From positions 1-9,293 of the forward strand of contig JAAOXW010000027.1 in NCBI GenBank assembly GCA_018221005.1: a stretch of DNA of 9,293 nt. Reading direction: 5' to 3'. The stretch comes from Candidatus Altarchaeota archaeon. GTDB taxonomy: Archaea; SpSt-1190. Numbering within the stretch: the first letter of the stretch is position 1; each line of letters starts with the position of its first letter. Position numbers and translations under genes: made by a program. Of the stretch, positions 6,976-9,293 are shown piece by piece. The notes below the pieces were generated by a model. That model was not told the origin of the DNA. It ran no database searches and worked only from the letters and a program-made list of their open reading frames with translations.

Positions 6976-7872
6976 TTACTTCTTTTTCCATTTCTTACAG
7001 CGCTTCACAATGGGCTTTAGAATAAGTAGTAATAGTACCCCATAAACCACATACTTAAGCACCTTTAGTAAGAACACGGGCAGGAATAATATTGTACCCA
7101 CCAATACATCTAAGAACTGACTTATTGCCGTCTTCACTTGGTTCATGAAGGTGCGACTATAATCTTCCGGTAGAAGCTTAACTGGTTTTTTCTGCTCAAT
7201 TGTAAGTGTAAATCTACTCATCGCTGCATCTTCTTCACTTTCCGCTAGTTGGTGTGCGGCATACTCTAATCGACTTTGTGAATATACCATTCTTTCAACT
7301 AATGCTGCGAGTGTGCTAACTGCATCTGCATCCAAATCACTTCCATCAATCGAATCCATAAGTTCTTGGTATTTGGCAAGACTTTCTGTATAAATATCTA
7401 CGAGGGAGGTTTGAATAGTAATGTCCAACCTGTATGCATTAATTCCTATTTGTTCAACTTCAAAATTGGTTTCAATCCATTCTGAGAACGCCCTGAGGCT
7501 GTCCTTTGGAACCCTAACCGTACTTGTGAGTCGGATGGTTGTTTCACTTTCAGAGGAATAGGTTTCTTCAACATGACCTTCCAATACGCCGACTTTTTCT
7601 TCTATAATTTTAAAATCCCCTTCGGCAGCTTCACTTTTAATTGAAGCACTTCCCGTCATAATTTCGAGTTCAAGACTTCCCCTGTCACTTCCCGAATCAT
7701 AATCCACAGCTTCCATGGCAAAATTCTGTTTGACAGAACTTTCATATGAAGTTCCTGCAAAAATTGCTGTGCCGGGAAGTAAGTTTGAAGCAAATATTCC
7801 GGCTACAAAAACCACGATTATGAGTCCGATAACGAATAACAGATGTTTCCCCCTATATTTGGAGCGTTTCAT
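6976..7872 (-). CDS. DUF4349-like membrane-anchored extracytoplasmic protein
   Basis: A 298-residue protein from the ATG at 7872. A basic N-terminus (MKRSKYRGK) is followed by a membrane segment at about 11-32. An extracytoplasmic region contains the β-rich part TTIRLTSTVRVPKDSLRAF (about 112-130) and a helical, probably coiled-coil stretch (about 154-212). A long hydrophobic region at 252-286 (one long helix or a hairpin) precedes a very basic tail (KRCKKWKKK). The order anchor, RVP-type αβ domain, coiled coil and C-terminal membrane helix matches the DUF4349 family as I know it; molecular function unknown. An upstream in-frame ATG at 7890 adds six residues (MGQACH). I prefer 7872 because a TTTTATAAAA box is centred 24.5 nt upstream of it, whereas that box nearly touches 7890. 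The gene converges on the pilin-LamG array with no intergenic base, so co-transcription with it is excluded. Confidence 0.7.
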   Translation of the reverse strand: MKRSKYRGKHLLFVIGLIIVVFVAGIFASNLLPGTAIFAGTSYESSVKQNFAMEAVDYDSGSDRGSLELEIMTGSASIKSEAAEGDFKIIEEKVGVLEGHVEETYSSESETTIRLTSTVRVPKDSLRAFSEWIETNFEVEQIGINAYRLDITIQTSLVDIYTESLAKYQELMDSIDGSDLDADAVSTLAALVERMVYSQSRLEYAAHQLAESEEDAAMSRFTLTIEQKKPVKLLPEDYSRTFMNQVKTAISQFLDVLVGTILFLPVFLLKVLKYVVYGVLLLLILKPIVKRCKKWKKK

Positions 7873-7891
7873 ATGACAAGCCTGCCCCATC

Positions 7892-7901
7892 TTTTATAAA
7901 A
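7892..7901 (-). promoter_or_regulatory. TATA box for the DUF4349-like gene
   Basis: TTTTATAAAA, a perfect palindrome and the best classical TATA box in the window, centred 24.5 nt upstream of the ATG at 7872. It would drive a leaderless transcript from the inner ATG. Confidence 0.6.
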
Positions 7902-7908
7902 CAAAATA

Positions 7909-7917
7909 GTTTTAAAC
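7909..7917 (+). promoter_or_regulatory. rpo11: TATA box for rpo11
   Basis: GTTTTAAAC; the TTTAAA core is centred 24.5 nt upstream of the rpo11 ATG at 7938. The spacer is very GC-rich (CGCCCGCCGAGGCCC). The core is palindromic and also lies 23.5 nt from the alternative DUF4349 start at 7890, so it could serve both strands. Confidence 0.6.
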
Positions 7918-7937
7918 CGCCCGCCGAGGCCCACTCC

Positions 7938-8189
7938 ATGGAAGTTAAGATGCTCAGTAAGAAGGACAATGAGTGGGTTGTGGAATTGACTAGTGAGGAC
8001 CACACAATGGCCAATCTGCTCCGTGAGCTAAGTTGGGAAAACGGTGGAGAAGCAGCCTACAAGCTGGAACATCCCCTTTTAGGTAAACCCCAGCTAAAAG
8101 TTATGGCCAAAAGTCCCAAGAAAGTTCTTGAAGCATCAAGCAAGCAAATGATTAAGATGAGCAACGATTTTGAAAAAGCCTTCAAGTAA
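7938..8189 (+). CDS. rpo11: DNA-directed RNA polymerase subunit Rpo11 (RpoL)
   Basis: An 83-residue small RNA polymerase subunit, the archaeal counterpart of eukaryotic RPB11 and of one half of the bacterial alpha-dimer. With Rpo3 it forms the platform on which the core enzyme assembles. Family marks seen: EDHTMANLLRELS at 20-32 with the D-H-T core at 21-23, and AAYKLEHPLLGKP at 39-51 with the conserved EHPL, followed by a long C-terminal helix (about 60-82). The length is normal for the archaeal subunit. It is preceded by a well-placed TATA box with no Shine-Dalgarno sequence. The gene stands alone between a divergent and a convergent neighbour; its stop is only three bases from the stop of the MinD-family gene. 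Confidence 0.93.
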   Translation: MEVKMLSKKDNEWVVELTSEDHTMANLLRELSWENGGEAAYKLEHPLLGKPQLKVMAKSPKKVLEASSKQMIKMSNDFEKAFK

Positions 8190-8192
8190 TAA

Positions 8193-8948
8193 CTACACTT
8201 GTCCCAGTATCATCCACAGTTTCTGCCACCATTGTCTCTGGTCTTTCCAAGGAATGCCCCCCAGTAAGTGGGCAGTTTTTCTTATTTCAATGGATGCCGC
8301 AGATTCTGGATAAGACAAAACTACAGGATTCTGAATTGCAATAGATTTTCGAACAGACATGTCCTCAGGAATTTTACCAAGAACCTCCATCCTCATAACA
8401 TTCTCAATCATAACTGGATTCGGTTCAAGCTCATGAACTGTTGCACGATTAAGAACCACCCCAATGACATGTTTTTTCATGTCAGACGCAAATAAGGCTG
8501 CCCGATATGCATTGGCCAAGGATGGCCATTCTGGTGTTGCTACTACAATAATCTCTTTGGCAGGAATTAATGCAGACTTTGCATCATCCCCTAGTCCGGG
8601 TGGTGTGTCAAGAATTATGAAATCATATTTTAGTTTTCTCATCTTTCGTTTCAGTCGTTTGTAAATATCCCGGTTGGCTGCGACTTCTAAATCCTGACTT
8701 CCAGGTATTATGTGCAAACCGCATTCATGTTCATATAATGCATCACTCAAGTGGTTTTTTCCCTTCAGTGCATCCCAAATAGTAGTATCTGGAGAAAAAC
8801 CAAGGTGCAAGGCCACATCAGGTGCAGTAAAGTTGGCATCAATAATACAGACTCGAAATCCTAGATTTTTTAGAGCGAGCCCCAAATTCACCGTCAGTGT
8901 TGTCTTGCCAACCCCACCTTTTCCTGCAGTAACTGCGAGTGTACGCAC
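8193..8948 (-). CDS. minD: MinD/ParA-family P-loop ATPase
   Basis: A 251-residue SIMIBI-class ATPase from a GTG start. The deviant Walker A is AGKGGVGKTT at 8-17, with signature Lys10 and catalytic Lys15. The switch I region is IIDANFTAPD (35-44) and Walker B/switch II is IILDTPPGLGDD (111-122). This is the MinD branch, which dimerises on ATP and positions cell structures. The C-terminus, KDQRQWWQKLWMILGQV (235-251), is rich in Trp and basic residues and could form an amphipathic membrane-targeting helix like that of bacterial MinD. No MinC or MinE partner is visible. Archaea often carry several MinD paralogues, including ones that place archaella, pili or chemoreceptors, so the symbol marks the family and not a proven division role. 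The GTG is supported by a GCTTTTAAT box 24.5 nt upstream. It lies 60 nt downstream of hel308 on the same strand. Confidence 0.87.
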   Translation of the reverse strand: MRTLAVTAGKGGVGKTTLTVNLGLALKNLGFRVCIIDANFTAPDVALHLGFSPDTTIWDALKGKNHLSDALYEHECGLHIIPGSQDLEVAANRDIYKRLKRKMRKLKYDFIILDTPPGLGDDAKSALIPAKEIIVVATPEWPSLANAYRAALFASDMKKHVIGVVLNRATVHELEPNPVMIENVMRMEVLGKIPEDMSVRKSIAIQNPVVLSYPESAASIEIRKTAHLLGGIPWKDQRQWWQKLWMILGQV

Positions 8949-8968
8949 CTAAATGTTGCTTCCCCGTA

Positions 8969-8977
8969 ATTAAAAGC
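8969..8977 (-). promoter_or_regulatory. TATA box for the MinD-family gene
   Basis: The minus strand reads GCTTTTAAT, identical to the box of the RPA-like gene and at the same 24.5-nt spacing from its GTG start. It lies in the 60-nt gap after hel308 and implies that the ATPase has its own leaderless transcript. Confidence 0.6.
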
Positions 8978-9008
8978 AAGTTTAACAACTCTGGAATTTT
9001 AATTTTTC

Positions 9009-9293
9009 CTAGTTTTTCCCTAAAATTTTCTCAGCAGTCTTTTGCCCCACTAATTTTGAAAGTCTGTCGAGTCCAGTCTTGCCAATATTTACCGGAGTTA
9101 TATTGGCATCATAGAGTTTTCGCGCCTTTACCCTTCCAATACCTGGTAATTTGACTACACTCAGCAACTCTGAACGCACCCCATGTTTTAGCCTCATAAC
9201 CAGCTTTTTGAGGTCGGGTCTAGTTCCCCACTTAGTTTCCACCACTTGTTCGAGTGCGTGGGCCAACCATTCAACATTTGATAAGTAATTTCG
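9009..9293 (-). CDS. hel308: Hel308 family DNA helicase, C-terminal fragment
   Basis: The last 94 residues of a larger gene that enters from the right edge; the frame stays open to 9293. Seen are the late helical-domain segment YLSNVEWLAHALEQV, then LKKLVMRLKHGVRSELLSVV, then the helix-hairpin-helix with the RAR-type motif PGIGRVKARKLYDANI and a final GLDRLSKLVGQKTAEKIL. This order (helical scaffold, GV..ELL.., then GIGR-x-KAR) is the C-terminal signature of archaeal Hel308/Hjm, a superfamily 2 Ski2-like 3'-5' helicase that acts on stalled forks and in recombination repair. The helicase core with Walker motifs lies outside the window. A TTG at 9266 is an internal Leu codon, not a start. Confidence 0.88.
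   Translation of the reverse strand, partial: RNYLSNVEWLAHALEQVVETKWGTRPDLKKLVMRLKHGVRSELLSVVKLPGIGRVKARKLYDANITPVNIGKTGLDRLSKLVGQKTAEKILGKN

Noticed and set aside
6979..6990. T-rich run after the third pilin-LamG gene as a terminator
   Set aside because: The run is short and encodes the poly-lysine tail of the convergent gene, so it cannot be distinguished from coding sequence.
9264..9266. TTG as start of a short 85-residue protein
   Set aside because: The same frame continues upstream to the window edge with Hel308-like residues (YLSNVEW), so this is an internal leucine of a larger gene.
1..9293. CRISPR array, tRNA, IS element or attachment site
   Set aside because: No direct repeats with regular spacers, no cloverleaf-like gene and no transposase or inverted repeats were seen; nearly every base lies in a coding frame.

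Overview
This window is archaeal chromosome, moderately AT-rich by eye and almost fully coding. Three things show this: an archaeal/eukaryotic-type leucyl-tRNA synthetase, the RNA polymerase subunit Rpo11 (RpoL), and the C-terminus of a Hel308 helicase. An RPA32-like OB-fold protein and pilin-type class III N-termini agree. I cannot fix the lineage; LamG surface proteins with pilin-like N-termini are familiar from DPANN genomes and uncultured euryarchaea, but that is a guess. I see no tRNA, rRNA, CRISPR array, IS element or gene-free stretch over 300 bases.

Layout. At the left, reading leftwards, an RPA32-like ssDNA-binding protein (GTG start at 2518) is followed by leuS (start 1934), whose 3' third lies off the window. 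Diverging from them, reading rightwards, are three paralogous surface genes (2576-4846, 4886-5911, 5950-6975). Each has a short pilin-like class III N-terminus, a shared uncharacterised domain with two position-conserved cysteines, and LamG (concanavalin A-like) modules: three in the first protein, one in each of the others. A membrane-anchored DUF4349-like protein (6976-7872) converges on the third gene. Next come rpo11 (rightwards, 7938-8189), a convergent MinD-family ATPase (8193-8948) and the 3' end of hel308 (9009-9293).

Transcription looks strikingly regular. Seven start codons lie 24-26 nt from the centre of a TTTAAA/TTTTAA-like box, with no Shine-Dalgarno sequence. That is what leaderless archaeal mRNAs look like. 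The rule also settles two starts: GTG at 2576 for the first LamG gene and the inner ATG at 7872 for the DUF4349 gene.

The housekeeping genes are ordinary. The part worth a second look is the tandem pilin-LamG array: it looks like a set of membrane- or filament-borne, probably glycosylated lectin or adhesin proteins, each with its own promoter. Its binding target and its assembly into filaments are inference.
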